Source of the DNA: CAVVMA01 sp963788205
Lineage (GTDB): Bacteria > Desulfobacterota > Binatia > Binatales > Binataceae
Direction of reading: 5' to 3'
DNA: 64,000 nucleotides
Assembly (NCBI GenBank): GCA_963788205.1
Contig: CAWBGG010000009.1
Location: 558,001-622,000 of the forward strand
Positions 43,962-51,864 of the stretch are shown piece after piece. Every line of letters starts with the position of its first letter. The stretch's first letter is position 1. Position numbers and translations under genes: made by a program. The notes below the pieces were generated by a model, which was not told where the DNA came from, searched no databases, and saw nothing but the letters and a program-made list of their open reading frames with translations.

Positions 43962-44969
43962 TCAGTCACGGCCTTCGATCAGATTGAGAAAATCCCACAG
44001 GGGCTCTTCGATTCGCCGCCCGATCGCGCAGCGCTCGATGCCGATTTCCTCGGTGCCGCGCAGCGACATCACCAGGCATCCAATCGCCCACTTCACGCTG
44101 CCGAACGCCTCCCAGAAGCGCACGTGTGCGGGATCGACCGGATTGCCGCCGGCTTTCTCATACGCAGCGAACAAATCTTCGCGCGCGCCGAAGCCGCCCA
44201 CTGGATGCGCGCCGCCGAAGCGCCAGGTCTTTACGCACAGCCATCCGAGGTCTTGCATCGGATCGCCGCTCTGCGCGATTTCCCAATCGAGCACGCATCG
44301 CACGCCGTCGTTTTCGCTGACGATCAGATTGCCGGTGCGGAAATCACCGTGCACCACGGTGTGACGCGAGTTGGCGGGCAGGCTTTCCGCCGCCCAGCGC
44401 AGGCCCAATTCCAGCGCCGGCAGGCGCAACCCGACCGCATCGACGATCCGGCGCTGCGCCGCGACCATCGCTGCTGCGTCCTGATACATCAGGAACGGCA
44501 CCTCACTGCGATCGATCCGATGGATCGCGGCGAGAATCGCGCCGCACTGCGCGGCCATCATCGCGCGCGCCGCGGCGAAGCGATCGTCGCGCACCACGCG
44601 CGGTCCCAGCGCCTCGCCCGCGACCCGCTCGGTCACATAGCCCGAGCCCAGGCCGTCGGCCGGTTCCAGAATCGCCCGCACGCGCGGCGCCGGCACGCCC
44701 GCCTTGACCGCCGCGATCATCAGGCGCGCGTCTTCGTCCGCCGTCAGATGCGGTGCGATTCCTGCCAGCGCGCTCTGCTGCTGCGCTGCGCCGATGCTCG
44801 ACAGTTGCAGGATAAACGGCCGCCGCGCGCCGTCCACCTCGGCGTCGAACGACCAAGTGGTCTTGTTCGCGCCGCCCGTGAGCCGATTCAGATCGTGAAT
44901 CGTGCCGGGGTTTCCGATGTGGCGCGCGACCGCGGCTTGCAGTTTCGAGGCGAAATCGTCGCTGGTCAT
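43962..44969 (-). CDS. Phosphotransferase (APH family, ACAD10-like)
   Basis: A 335-residue kinase-fold protein of the aminoglycoside phosphotransferase family. The N-terminal lobe has LTGGANKTTWSFDAEV. The catalytic loop is VVHGDFRTGNLIV, and the metal site is CVLDWEIAQSGDPMQDLGWL. Such proteins next to acyl-CoA dehydrogenases correspond to the kinase half of ACAD10/11, which phosphorylates hydroxyacyl-CoAs before elimination. The start codon lies 13 bp after the stop of an acyl-CoA dehydrogenase remnant, so the original operon order was dehydrogenase-phosphotransferase-DUF6285. Confidence 0.88.
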   Translation of the reverse strand: MTSDDFASKLQAAVARHIGNPGTIHDLNRLTGGANKTTWSFDAEVDGARRPFILQLSSIGAAQQQSALAGIAPHLTADEDARLMIAAVKAGVPAPRVRAILEPADGLGSGYVTERVAGEALGPRVVRDDRFAAARAMMAAQCGAILAAIHRIDRSEVPFLMYQDAAAMVAAQRRIVDAVGLRLPALELGLRWAAESLPANSRHTVVHGDFRTGNLIVSENDGVRCVLDWEIAQSGDPMQDLGWLCVKTWRFGGAHPVGGFGAREDLFAAYEKAGGNPVDPAHVRFWEAFGSVKWAIGCLVMSLRGTEEIGIERCAIGRRIEEPLWDFLNLIEGRD

Positions 44970-44982
44970 AACTTGCCGGGCC

Positions 44983-45060
44983 TCATTCCGCGGCCGCCTT
45001 TCGATCTTTGAAGAAGCGGAACAGGTACTGTGCTACGCGCGACATCCCGATCTTCTCCGA
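44983..45060 (-). pseudogene. 3'-end remnant of an acyl-CoA dehydrogenase gene
   Basis: 78 nt encode SEKIGMSRVAQYLFRFFK then DRKAAAE and a stop. It aligns without gaps to the last 78 nt of the intact acyl-CoA dehydrogenase at 49147-49224 (64 of 78 identical by my count, 45 of the 3'-most 48). Similarity stops abruptly upstream. It sits exactly where the dehydrogenase should end before the phosphotransferase. Confidence 0.8.
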
Positions 45061-45167
45061 TTGTAGCAGCCGCGGTCGCATTGGATCGGTAGTTCGCTGA
45101 TGCCAGCGGCCGCCTGCGCGGCGCGAGACCAGCCTCGCAAAGTAGAGCCGCTGGAGTGACCTCTTGG

Positions 45168-46406
45168 CTATTGCCAGCGTGGCGATTGGACCGCGCTGAC
45201 ACCATCGCCGCTTCGGCCGACATGGTAGAGCGGAAAGGTTCCGAAATGCTTCGCCAAGGGAACCTGGCCCACGTAGTCGAATACCAGGTCGCCTACATCC
45301 GCAGCGGCGGCCAGCGCGGCGAACAATTGACTTGCATACACCTGGCCCGGCGGAGTGATCGGCTCGATGCGTGCTGCGCGATTAACGTGAGAGCCGATGA
45401 AGTTGAGTTGTTGGAGCACTGGGTCGAGGCACGAATAAACAGGACCCGCGTGCAGAGCAATCCGCAGGCTCATGTTTTCCGGCAACCCCTTCTCTTTCCA
45501 CGAAGTGCGATGCAGGAGATCGCGCAAGTCGAGCGCGAACCTGCCGGCGGCCTCGACGCCCGGAAAGACCAGATAAATCGCGTCGCCCCAGGTGTTTTTG
45601 GTAATCGGAGCGTCGGCCACGGACGCCAGCAACTCACCTATCGAGCCGAGGAAATGATGAACGAAGCGCGGGATCTGCTCCTCTGTCAACTTGCTGAAGC
45701 CGACCGCGTCCGCAAAGAGTATCGCGACCAACTTAAGATTGAAGCCCGCAGGCGAACCTGAACGAGCGGGTTCCGAAGTGCGGTTCCCAACCTCCAGAGA
45801 GCTGGCGGGAGCGGCTGCAACTTTCACGAGTGCAGTGTCGATCTGCTGAGCCTGCCAGCGCCGCATACGCGCACCAAATGCTTGCGGGCCATCCACCTGG
45901 CGATCGTCCACAATCATAACGCCCGTCAATTCGGTGTCGAGTGCTCTGGCTCGCAATCTGGCCAGACCATCGGCCACCAGCCCCGCGTATTCGTGCACCG
46001 CGCTGTCCTGCAACGGTAGATGATCATTAACCACGACAGCCGTAGCCGCCTGGTCGATCACGCGTTCGCACCGGTGTCGCCAATCCGTGTCGAGAGCGAT
46101 GCCGACGGAGGTCTTCAGCAGATCATCCGCAGGGCACGGCAATACCACATGTATTTCTCCTTCTCGCGCCAGCATCGCCTCGAAAAACAGGATGTCATGC
46201 CTGGAGGTAAGGGGAGCATACCCGAAAGCCGCGTCTAATTTTTCCAGCCGGGCCGCGATCTCCGCGGCAACGGCATTCTCCTGCCGCGACGGTAGGCGGC
46301 CCGTCGGATTGCCAGCACCCGTCGTGCCGCCAGCGAAGACCGCCACGCGCGGGATCCGCAGTGCCCGCTCGATAGGCTCGACTGAACAGCTGGTGTGATC
46401 CATCAA
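45168..46406 (-). CDS. Signalling protein, SLOG-like and class III cyclase part
   Basis: The C-terminal half of the protein begun at 47440. Residues 15-180 resemble a SLOG/TRPM-type Rossmann domain (RIPRVAVFAGGTTGAGNPT, DILFFEAMLAREGEIHVVLPCP). Residues 220-400 are an adenylate/guanylate cyclase catalytic domain: VAILFADAVGFSKLTEEQ (first metal Asp), NTWGDAIYLVF (second Asp), SLRIALHAGPVY, and HVNRAARIEPIT (Asn and Arg of the active site). The catalytic residues look complete. The frame break with the N-terminal half is at 46492-46505, where one base seems to be missing. Confidence 0.78.
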   Translation of the reverse strand: MMDHTSCSVEPIERALRIPRVAVFAGGTTGAGNPTGRLPSRQENAVAAEIAARLEKLDAAFGYAPLTSRHDILFFEAMLAREGEIHVVLPCPADDLLKTSVGIALDTDWRHRCERVIDQAATAVVVNDHLPLQDSAVHEYAGLVADGLARLRARALDTELTGVMIVDDRQVDGPQAFGARMRRWQAQQIDTALVKVAAAPASSLEVGNRTSEPARSGSPAGFNLKLVAILFADAVGFSKLTEEQIPRFVHHFLGSIGELLASVADAPITKNTWGDAIYLVFPGVEAAGRFALDLRDLLHRTSWKEKGLPENMSLRIALHAGPVYSCLDPVLQQLNFIGSHVNRAARIEPITPPGQVYASQLFAALAAAADVGDLVFDYVGQVPLAKHFGTFPLYHVGRSGDGVSAVQSPRWQ

Positions 46407-47440
46407 GAGGCGCGCATTACGCCGCGTGGAACTGATATCGGCGTATCTCTCCTGCGCCTGGGCTGCCGCGCGCGAATACCAGTTTTCAGCCTCGGCGGCT
46501 GGCCCAGCACAAGGGCCGCCTCGCCCAAGCTTGCCCGGACCCAGTAGGGATCTCCGCCGGTTTGCTCCAAGCGATGAAGCTCGTCCATGCAGAGCTGGCG
46601 GACTTCACGCGCGACGGCCTTGGCATAGTCGTCTTGGTCAAGCAGCAGCGCGGTGGCGGCGGTGTTGATCCCAGTCCAATAGCCCTTGGTCAGCCCATAC
46701 GCACGCGCATACACCCGATGGGCAAGATCGAGCAGCGCATGCGCTTGAGTTGGGTCGGTCGCCAGCTTCGCCAGATCCTTGTAGGTGCGTGCCAGGAGGC
46801 CCAGCGTTTCCTCGTCACAGTGTCCCTCGTTGGTCAATTGGAGTAGAAGGCGATGGGCCTGCTCTGTCGCCCCGCTCCTGGCCAGAGCGAGCGCCAGCAA
46901 CTGGAGCAATTGCAGATCCTTCGGTGAGTTCTCGAGGCCCCTGGTAAGGACTTCGTAGGCCAACAGGGGCTCCCCCGCTTTCAAAATTTGATCGCCTAGC
47001 CGTCGATAGACCTCGGGCGCGCGGGCTTCTCGCTCCGAAGCCAGCGTTCGCCAAAGCGCAAGCAGTTGCGCCAAATTGGCCCCCGATCCGCGGTCGAGGA
47101 TGGCCATTGCACGATCAGCTTCGGCGGAAGAAGGACCCGGCAATGCGGAAGATAGATTGGCAGCCGGTTCGATCCGACAGCCGATAGAAACGATCGTCTT
47201 GAGGGTCTCAATTGCCGTCGTGCGGTCGAAGGTTTTCTCCGATTCCGAAAGCTCCTCGTATGGAACCAGGTTCGGGTGAGTCTTGGCGGCATCGTCTCGA
47301 ACGGCGCCGTAGGTCCACCCCTCGGCGATCCGAAGCTGCGACCACAGGTCGTGGATGTTCCTGGCCAGCAGTTCGGTTATGAAGTCAATCTGCCGCGGCA
47401 GGACAACGTGCTCAGTCTCTACAGGGCGAGGTACGTACAC
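46403..47440 (-). CDS. Signalling protein, RyR and TRAFs-binding TPR part
   Basis: The N-terminal half of a protein of about 757 residues, starting at GTG 47440. Residues 1-90 are a RyR domain (PRQIDFITELLARNIHDLW, RIAEGWTYGAVRDDAAKTHP, LVPYEELSESEKTFDR). Residues 105-330 are a TPR-like TRAFs-binding (DUF4071) region with GYWTGINTAATALLL and DPYWVRASLGEAALVLGQ. In the corrected frame it continues AEAENWYSRAAAQAQERYAD and RRNARLLMDHTS into the SLOG-cyclase half. The listed frame ends in nonsense after GQP. The architecture points to a sensor that makes a cyclic nucleotide. Confidence 0.78.
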   Translation of the reverse strand: MYVPRPVETEHVVLPRQIDFITELLARNIHDLWSQLRIAEGWTYGAVRDDAAKTHPNLVPYEELSESEKTFDRTTAIETLKTIVSIGCRIEPAANLSSALPGPSSAEADRAMAILDRGSGANLAQLLALWRTLASEREARAPEVYRRLGDQILKAGEPLLAYEVLTRGLENSPKDLQLLQLLALALARSGATEQAHRLLLQLTNEGHCDEETLGLLARTYKDLAKLATDPTQAHALLDLAHRVYARAYGLTKGYWTGINTAATALLLDQDDYAKAVAREVRQLCMDELHRLEQTGGDPYWVRASLGEAALVLGQPPRLKTGIRARQPRRRRDTPISVPRGVMRAS

Positions 47441-47592
47441 GCGCTACAACCTGACCGGGCAACGAGCCCTTGCGGCGGAGCAGTCGCGCGAGCGAATGGT
47501 GGGAAACTCGCTCGACGAGGTAACGAGTGCGACGACTGTGGTCATTGTCGAGCGTCGTCGCAAGGCATTCGCGGTTCCCTCAGCCGCGTTTC

Positions 47593-48253
47593 TCAACGGT
47601 GATTATTGCTGAAGAAGCCGCTAATCTCGCGTGACACGCCACTTGAAAAACTATTGATGACCTTACTGGTGCCACTCTCGACAGAGCCTGCTAACCGCGT
47701 CCGGCGTCGACTGTGCACGCGCTGCCACGTACGGCACTGGTGTAGGCTGCTGCCTAGCCTGAATCGGCTGCTGGCTTGGGCGGCTTTCCTCCGCAATGGG
47801 GGCTTCTTCGTGGGCCTCTTTTTCTGTTGCGCGTTTCGCTCGCGCGGCTGCGCGCTCCTCTGCAAGGCGTTTCGCTGCTGCTGCGCGCTCCTCCGCAAGG
47901 CGTTTCGCTGCTGCTGCACGTTCCTTTCGCTCGGCCGCTGCGTTTTGCTCCTCTTCAGCTCTCCTCTGAGCAGCCTCAGCAGCAAAGTCCTCAGTTACCT
48001 GGAACGATCGCTCACCCAAGAGCTTATCCCCCATTGAAAGCACGACCTTGTATTCGCCGAACTGCCGTTTGGAGAAATCGGGCATCATCACGATTTGATG
48101 GAAGGTCGCAGACGCAGTTTCTGCGCCGACTACTTGCTCTGCGGCACTCGAAGCGATCGGCAGACCGCTGGGATCGAAGAAGCGCGCTTCGACACGATCC
48201 ATGCGGTCCTTGTTTCCCGCCAGATTGTTGACAAAGTCCGCCGACCAAGCCAT
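47593..48253 (-). CDS. TIR-TM protein, C-terminal beta and coiled-coil part
   Basis: The C-terminal region of the TIR protein encoded at 48443-48964. It starts in the corrected frame at GTPKSSPRDAFTSIEITDARF. An Ig-like beta domain (FMAWSADFVNNLAGNKDRMDR, FDPSGLPIASS, RQFGEYKVVLSMGDKLLGERSF) is followed by an Ala/Glu/Arg coiled coil containing a 13-residue repeat (AAAKRLAEER). A last frame change near 47690 gives the C-terminus VESGTSKVINSFSSGVSRE...NNHR (stop at 47593). Without that change the reading frame ends at 47663. The region would be outside the membrane if the single TM helix spans it. Confidence 0.6.
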
Positions 48254-48536
48254 GAACCGCGCGTCGGTTATCTCGATACTCGTGAACGCGTCTCTCGGCG
48301 ATGACTTGGGAGTCCCGCGGGCATCGCACAGTTGGAGGCTGTATGGCTTTTATCGTTAGCGGAGGCCCGTCCTGTGAAGCGCGCAAGAACCAGTCGCGAT
48401 GCTGATATCCGAAGCCCAGCGCGAGGCCAACTGTCCCCAGGGCTAGAAGGGCCACTGCCGCGCGAAAGGCGGTGCGAAGTTTCGCCCGCGCTGCGGCCGC
48501 GAAGCGCGAAACGGTGGTGGTCTCCACTGCCGCCAT
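48024..48536 (-). CDS. TIR-TM protein, transmembrane middle part
   Basis: The middle segment of the TIR protein, in a third frame. Before its ATG the frame already encodes IAERRPSW, which joins the TIR part. It holds a basic juxtamembrane stretch and one transmembrane helix (AAVALLALGTVGLALGFGYQ), then HRDWFLRASQDGPPLTIKAIQP. It breaks again at about 48330-48341, after which this frame is nonsense down to 48024. Confidence 0.6.
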   Translation of the reverse strand: MAAVETTTVSRFAAAARAKLRTAFRAAVALLALGTVGLALGFGYQHRDWFLRASQDGPPLTIKAIQPPTVRCPRDSQVIAERRVHEYRDNRRAVHGLVGGLCQQSGGKQGPHGSCRSALLRSQRSADRFECRRASSRRRNCVCDLPSNRDDARFLQTAVRRIQGRAFNGG

Positions 48537-48964
48537 CCAGCTCGGGCGCCGCTCTGCGATCCCCGGCTCAATATCCGCTGTACCGCGCTCGTCAGCTCAG
48601 CCAGACGGGCGTCAAACGGCGGCTGGAAGGCGTCCAGCCACTGGTTGCTGCTGACGAAGTACTCCATCAACTTGGAGAGCGGAACGTTCTCGATGCGGAA
48701 AGGGATGATCGCCATGCCTTTGCTCACGGCTCGCTCAACCTCTCTGAGGACCTGGGCTGATTCGTTGGATCCCGCGGAGAAGATGAGGACCATCACCGGG
48801 CTGGCGGAGATAGCCTCGATGATCGACTCGGCATAGTTCGATCCGCCCGAAACGTCGCGGGGTGCTATCCAGCAGCGAACGCGGCTTTGCTCGAGCCCAA
48901 TGCAAACTCTGTCGGCAACGGCTTTGTCCGTGCTCGAATAACTGATGAAGACATCGTGCGCCAT
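48443..48964 (-). CDS. TIR domain protein, N-terminal part
   Basis: Residues 1-140 form a TIR domain. Box 1 is HDVFISYSSTDKAVADRVC; box 2 is RCWIAPRDVSGGSNYAESIIEAI (its helix supplies the usual NADase Glu); SPVMVLIFSAGSNESAQVLREV follows. SNQWLDAFQPPF then leads into a linker. The frame is lost in a run of four G (48561-48564; five would restore IAERRPSW and the TM segment). The corrected protein is about 457 residues: TIR, one TM helix, Ig-like domain, coiled coil. It lies about 150 bp upstream of the RyR-cyclase gene, same direction. TIR domains act as NAD hydrolases or adaptors in bacterial immunity. Confidence 0.78.
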   Translation of the reverse strand: MAHDVFISYSSTDKAVADRVCIGLEQSRVRCWIAPRDVSGGSNYAESIIEAISASPVMVLIFSAGSNESAQVLREVERAVSKGMAIIPFRIENVPLSKLMEYFVSSNQWLDAFQPPFDARLAELTSAVQRILSRGSQSGARAGWRQWRPPPFRASRPQRGRNFAPPFARQWPF

Positions 48965-49146
48965 CGGCGAACCCCCCGGGCGGCCATTGAAGCTTTATCA
49001 AACGGTCATCGAGTATGTTCAATAACTCCGAACGTGGGCCGCTTGCAAGCCGACTCAGCGAGTTTCAATGTGGCAAGACGGTTCGCCCGCGCGAACAGGC
49101 CGGAAGAGTGCAGCTCGGATGCGCTCCGCTCATTGGTCTGATTCAC

Positions 49147-50421
49147 TCACTCCGCGGCCGCCTTGCGATCTTTGAAGAAGCCGAACAGGTACTGCGCGAC
49201 GCGGCGCATCTGGATTTCTTCGGAGCCCTCGGTGATCCGGTAGCGCCGATGATGCCGGTAAATATGCTCGAACGGCTTGTGGCGCGAGTATCCGATCGCG
49301 CCATGCACCTGAATCGCGCGGTCGGCCGCCTCGCATACCAGCCGGTTCGCGCGATAGTTGCACATTGCGACCTTGTCCGAGAGCTTCACTGCGACGTCCG
49401 GCTTGGGCATCCGGTCCATCTCCCACGCGGTCTTGTGGATCAGCGTGCGGAGCATCGCGGCCTCGGTATGCAATTCCACGAGCGGCCATTGAATCGCCTG
49501 ATTCGACGCCAGCCGCTTGCCGAACGGCGCGCGCTGCTTGGCGTACTTCACGCTCTCGTCGATGCAATACTGGGCCGCGCCCAGCGACGACGCCGCTTGC
49601 CGGATCCGGTTCTCGTGCACGAAATGCTGCGCCACCGCCAACCCGTTTTCCGGGTCCCCCAGATGCGCTCCCGCCGCCACGAACACATCCGTCAGTGAAA
49701 CCCGCGGATGGTCGGTCGGCATGTTGAACGTCCACAGATATTCTTCGATCTTGAAGCCGGGGCTTTTGGTCGGAACGATAAAGCAGGTGATTCCGCGCGG
49801 GCTGCCGTCCTTGCCGCTGGAGCGCGCGAAGACGAAATCGTGCGTCGCGACGTGCAGGCCGGTGTTCCACATCTTGGCGCCGGTGATCCGCCATCCGTCG
49901 CCGTGCCGCTCGGCGCGGGTCTCCATCCAGGTGGCGTCCGACCCGTGATTCGGCTCGGTCAGGCCGAACGCAATTCGAATCGAGCCGTCCAGGATGCCGG
50001 GGATGAAGTCCTCTTTCTGCTGCTCGGTGCCGAAGTCGCGGAACATCAGCACGGTCGGCAGATTGCCCACGATCGAGCTTTCGTTCTGCAGATCGTTATG
50101 CAGTCCCAGCCCCTTGGCCGCCAGATACTCCCGGATAATCGCCATCGCCAGGTTGGTCCCGTCCTGACCGCCGTATTCTTTGGGCAGGCCATAGCGATAA
50201 TGCCCCGCGCGGTCCGCGCGCCGCCGCATCTCCCATAGCAGCGCCTCCCATTCCTTGCGCGGCAATCCGTCATGCTCGAAATCGGTCCGCGCCCATTCGC
50301 GGCGATGGTCGAAGAACCGGATGTTGTCGTTCTCACGCTCCAGCGGCTTGATCTCGCGCTCGATAAACGCATCGAGCTCCGCAAGGTAGGCCTTGATGTC
50401 GGCAGGAATCTCAAAATCCAC
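49147..50421 (-). CDS. Acyl-CoA dehydrogenase
   Basis: A 424-residue FAD-dependent acyl-CoA dehydrogenase of ACAD10/11 type. The N-terminal helices include RRADRAGHYRYGLPKEYGGQ. The FAD-binding beta domain has IAFGLTEPNHGSDATWMET and WRITGAKMWNTG. The C-terminal helices have RQAASSLGAAQYCIDESVKYAKQRAPFGK, AIQVHGAIGYSR and the end motif RITEGSEEIQMRRVAQYLF. The length is normal. Its normal downstream partners (phosphotransferase, DUF6285) lie 4.2 kb away, beyond the RyR/TIR island. Its final 78 nt are duplicated beside them. Confidence 0.92.
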   Translation of the reverse strand: MDFEIPADIKAYLAELDAFIEREIKPLERENDNIRFFDHRREWARTDFEHDGLPRKEWEALLWEMRRRADRAGHYRYGLPKEYGGQDGTNLAMAIIREYLAAKGLGLHNDLQNESSIVGNLPTVLMFRDFGTEQQKEDFIPGILDGSIRIAFGLTEPNHGSDATWMETRAERHGDGWRITGAKMWNTGLHVATHDFVFARSSGKDGSPRGITCFIVPTKSPGFKIEEYLWTFNMPTDHPRVSLTDVFVAAGAHLGDPENGLAVAQHFVHENRIRQAASSLGAAQYCIDESVKYAKQRAPFGKRLASNQAIQWPLVELHTEAAMLRTLIHKTAWEMDRMPKPDVAVKLSDKVAMCNYRANRLVCEAADRAIQVHGAIGYSRHKPFEHIYRHHRRYRITEGSEEIQMRRVAQYLFGFFKDRKAAAE

Positions 50422-50520
50422 GGCGCTTCTCCTCTCAGGCGTCCAATCTGAGCGCCGTTTATCAAAGTGCCGCCACGAACGGAAGCGGAAAAGCTGGTAG
50501 CGGGTGGTTTTGCAGTCGGA

Positions 50521-50595
50521 TGGCCGGCAGGGACGCCGGCCACTACCCTGAATGGAGTCCCTACATTTGGTAGGGGCCGGCCTCCGTGCCGGCCC
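50521..50595. repeat. GGCCGGC palindromic repeat pair
   Basis: Two related hairpins, TGGCCGGC/GCCGGCCA (50521-50542, 6-nt loop AGGGAC) and GGGCCGGC/GCCGGCCC (50574-50595, 6-nt loop CTCCGT), separated by CACTACC...GTAGG arms. They lie in the 291-bp divergent gap between the dehydrogenase and the aldo/keto reductase. They look like a small mobile palindromic (REP/MITE-like) unit. Confidence 0.65.
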
Positions 50596-50712
50596 GTGCT
50601 GTCAAACCCGGCACTCCCGGATGGAGCCTCCACTGGACCGCTGGACCGCCTCCTACGCCATGCGGGATACTGGGACGTTCTCCCGAAATACCATTCACTT
50701 GAGAGGTACCCG

Positions 50713-51696
50713 ATGAACTATCGGCAGCTTGGTCGAAGTAAGCTTCGCGTTTCGACGGTCGGCCTTGGATGTATGGGGATGTCGGAATTCTACGGCGCGG
50801 CCGACGAGCAGGAATCGATCGCGACGATTCATCGCGCGCTCGATCTCGGCGTGAACCACCTGGACACGTCGGACATGTACGGTCCCTACAAGAACGAGGA
50901 ACTGGTCGGGCGCGCGATTGTGGGGCGGCGCAGCGAGGCGGTAATCGCCACCAAGTTCGGAATCGTGCGCGGAGCCGATGGCTCCCGGAGCATCAACGGC
51001 AAGCCCGAGTACGTCCGCAAGTCGGTCGAGGGCAGCCTGAAACGCCTCGGCGTCGATACGATCGACCTTTACTACCAGCATCGCGTCGATCCCGATACGC
51101 CGATTGAAGAGACCGTAGGCGCGATGGCGCGGCTGGTCGAAGAAGGCAAGGTCCGCACCCTGGGTCTTTCCGAAGCGGGCGCGCAGACGATCAGGCGCGC
51201 CTGCAAGGTTCATCCGATCGCGGCGCTGCAAACGGAATATTCGCTATGGAGCCGCGACCCCGAAGATGAGCTGCTGGCCACCTGCCGCGAACTGGGCGTT
51301 ACGTTCGTCGCGTACAGCCCGCTCGGCCGTGGCTTTCTGACCGGGCAGATCCAGAAGCCCGAAGATCTTGCCGCCGACGACTTCCGGCGTTTCTCGCCGC
51401 GTTTTCAGGGCGAGAACTTCCACAAAAATCTCGCGCTGGTCGAATCCATCAAGAAGATGGCGGCCGAGAAGGGATGCACCGCGTCGCAGCTCGCACTGGC
51501 ATGGGTAATAGCGCAGGGCGAAGAGATCGTGGCGATTCCCGGCACCAAGCGCAGAAAATATCTCGAAGAAAATGCCGGCGCCGACACCGTGAAACTCACG
51601 CCCGAGGACTTGAAGAAGATCGATGAGATCGCGCCACACGGCATCGCCGCAGGCGAGCGCTACCCAGCCGCGATGATGAGCTCCGTGAATCGCTGA
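50713..51696 (+). CDS. Aldo/keto reductase
   Basis: A 327-residue NADPH-dependent oxidoreductase of the (beta/alpha)8 AKR fold, closest in pattern to the YajO/AKR13-like group. It has MNYRQLGRSKLRVSTVGLGCMGMS and the catalytic Asp-Tyr in DTSDMYGPYKNEELVG. The Lys is in VIATKFG and the His in YYQHRVDP. The cofactor segment is WVIAQGEEIVAIPGTKR. The ATG at 50713 follows GAGAGG (50701-50706); longer forms begin inside the palindromic repeat. It is a single gene and its substrate is unknown. Confidence 0.92.
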   Translation: MNYRQLGRSKLRVSTVGLGCMGMSEFYGAADEQESIATIHRALDLGVNHLDTSDMYGPYKNEELVGRAIVGRRSEAVIATKFGIVRGADGSRSINGKPEYVRKSVEGSLKRLGVDTIDLYYQHRVDPDTPIEETVGAMARLVEEGKVRTLGLSEAGAQTIRRACKVHPIAALQTEYSLWSRDPEDELLATCRELGVTFVAYSPLGRGFLTGQIQKPEDLAADDFRRFSPRFQGENFHKNLALVESIKKMAAEKGCTASQLALAWVIAQGEEIVAIPGTKRRKYLEENAGADTVKLTPEDLKKIDEIAPHGIAAGERYPAAMMSSVNR

Positions 51697-51771
51697 CGCC
51701 GCGCATCGCTGAAAGCGCCGCCACGGAACGGAAGGGGAGGATTCCTGAACGGCCGGTGCACTGGTTTTCCC

Positions 51772-51831
51772 CCCTCTCGCGCTCTGTTGCGGGAGAGGAC
51801 GGCGGGCGCCGTGCCCGCCGGGTGAGGGTGC
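51772..51831. repeat. Dispersed repeat, GCGGGAGAGG/GGTGAGGGTG type, copy 1
   Basis: Contains GCTCTGTTGCGGGAGAGG (51781-51798), a GC-rich dyad GGCGGGC...GCCCGCC, and GGTGAGGGTGC (51821-51831). The same order of motifs occurs at 55733-55796. It lies between two convergent genes. Confidence 0.65.
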
Positions 51832-51864
51832 AGCCAGCCTCTCGGAGCAAGACTGACTCGATCG

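Noticed and set aside
45069..45167. tRNA gene as the integration site of the RyR/TIR island
   Set aside because: No cloverleaf or T-loop motif could be found; the duplicated sequence is the end of a protein gene.
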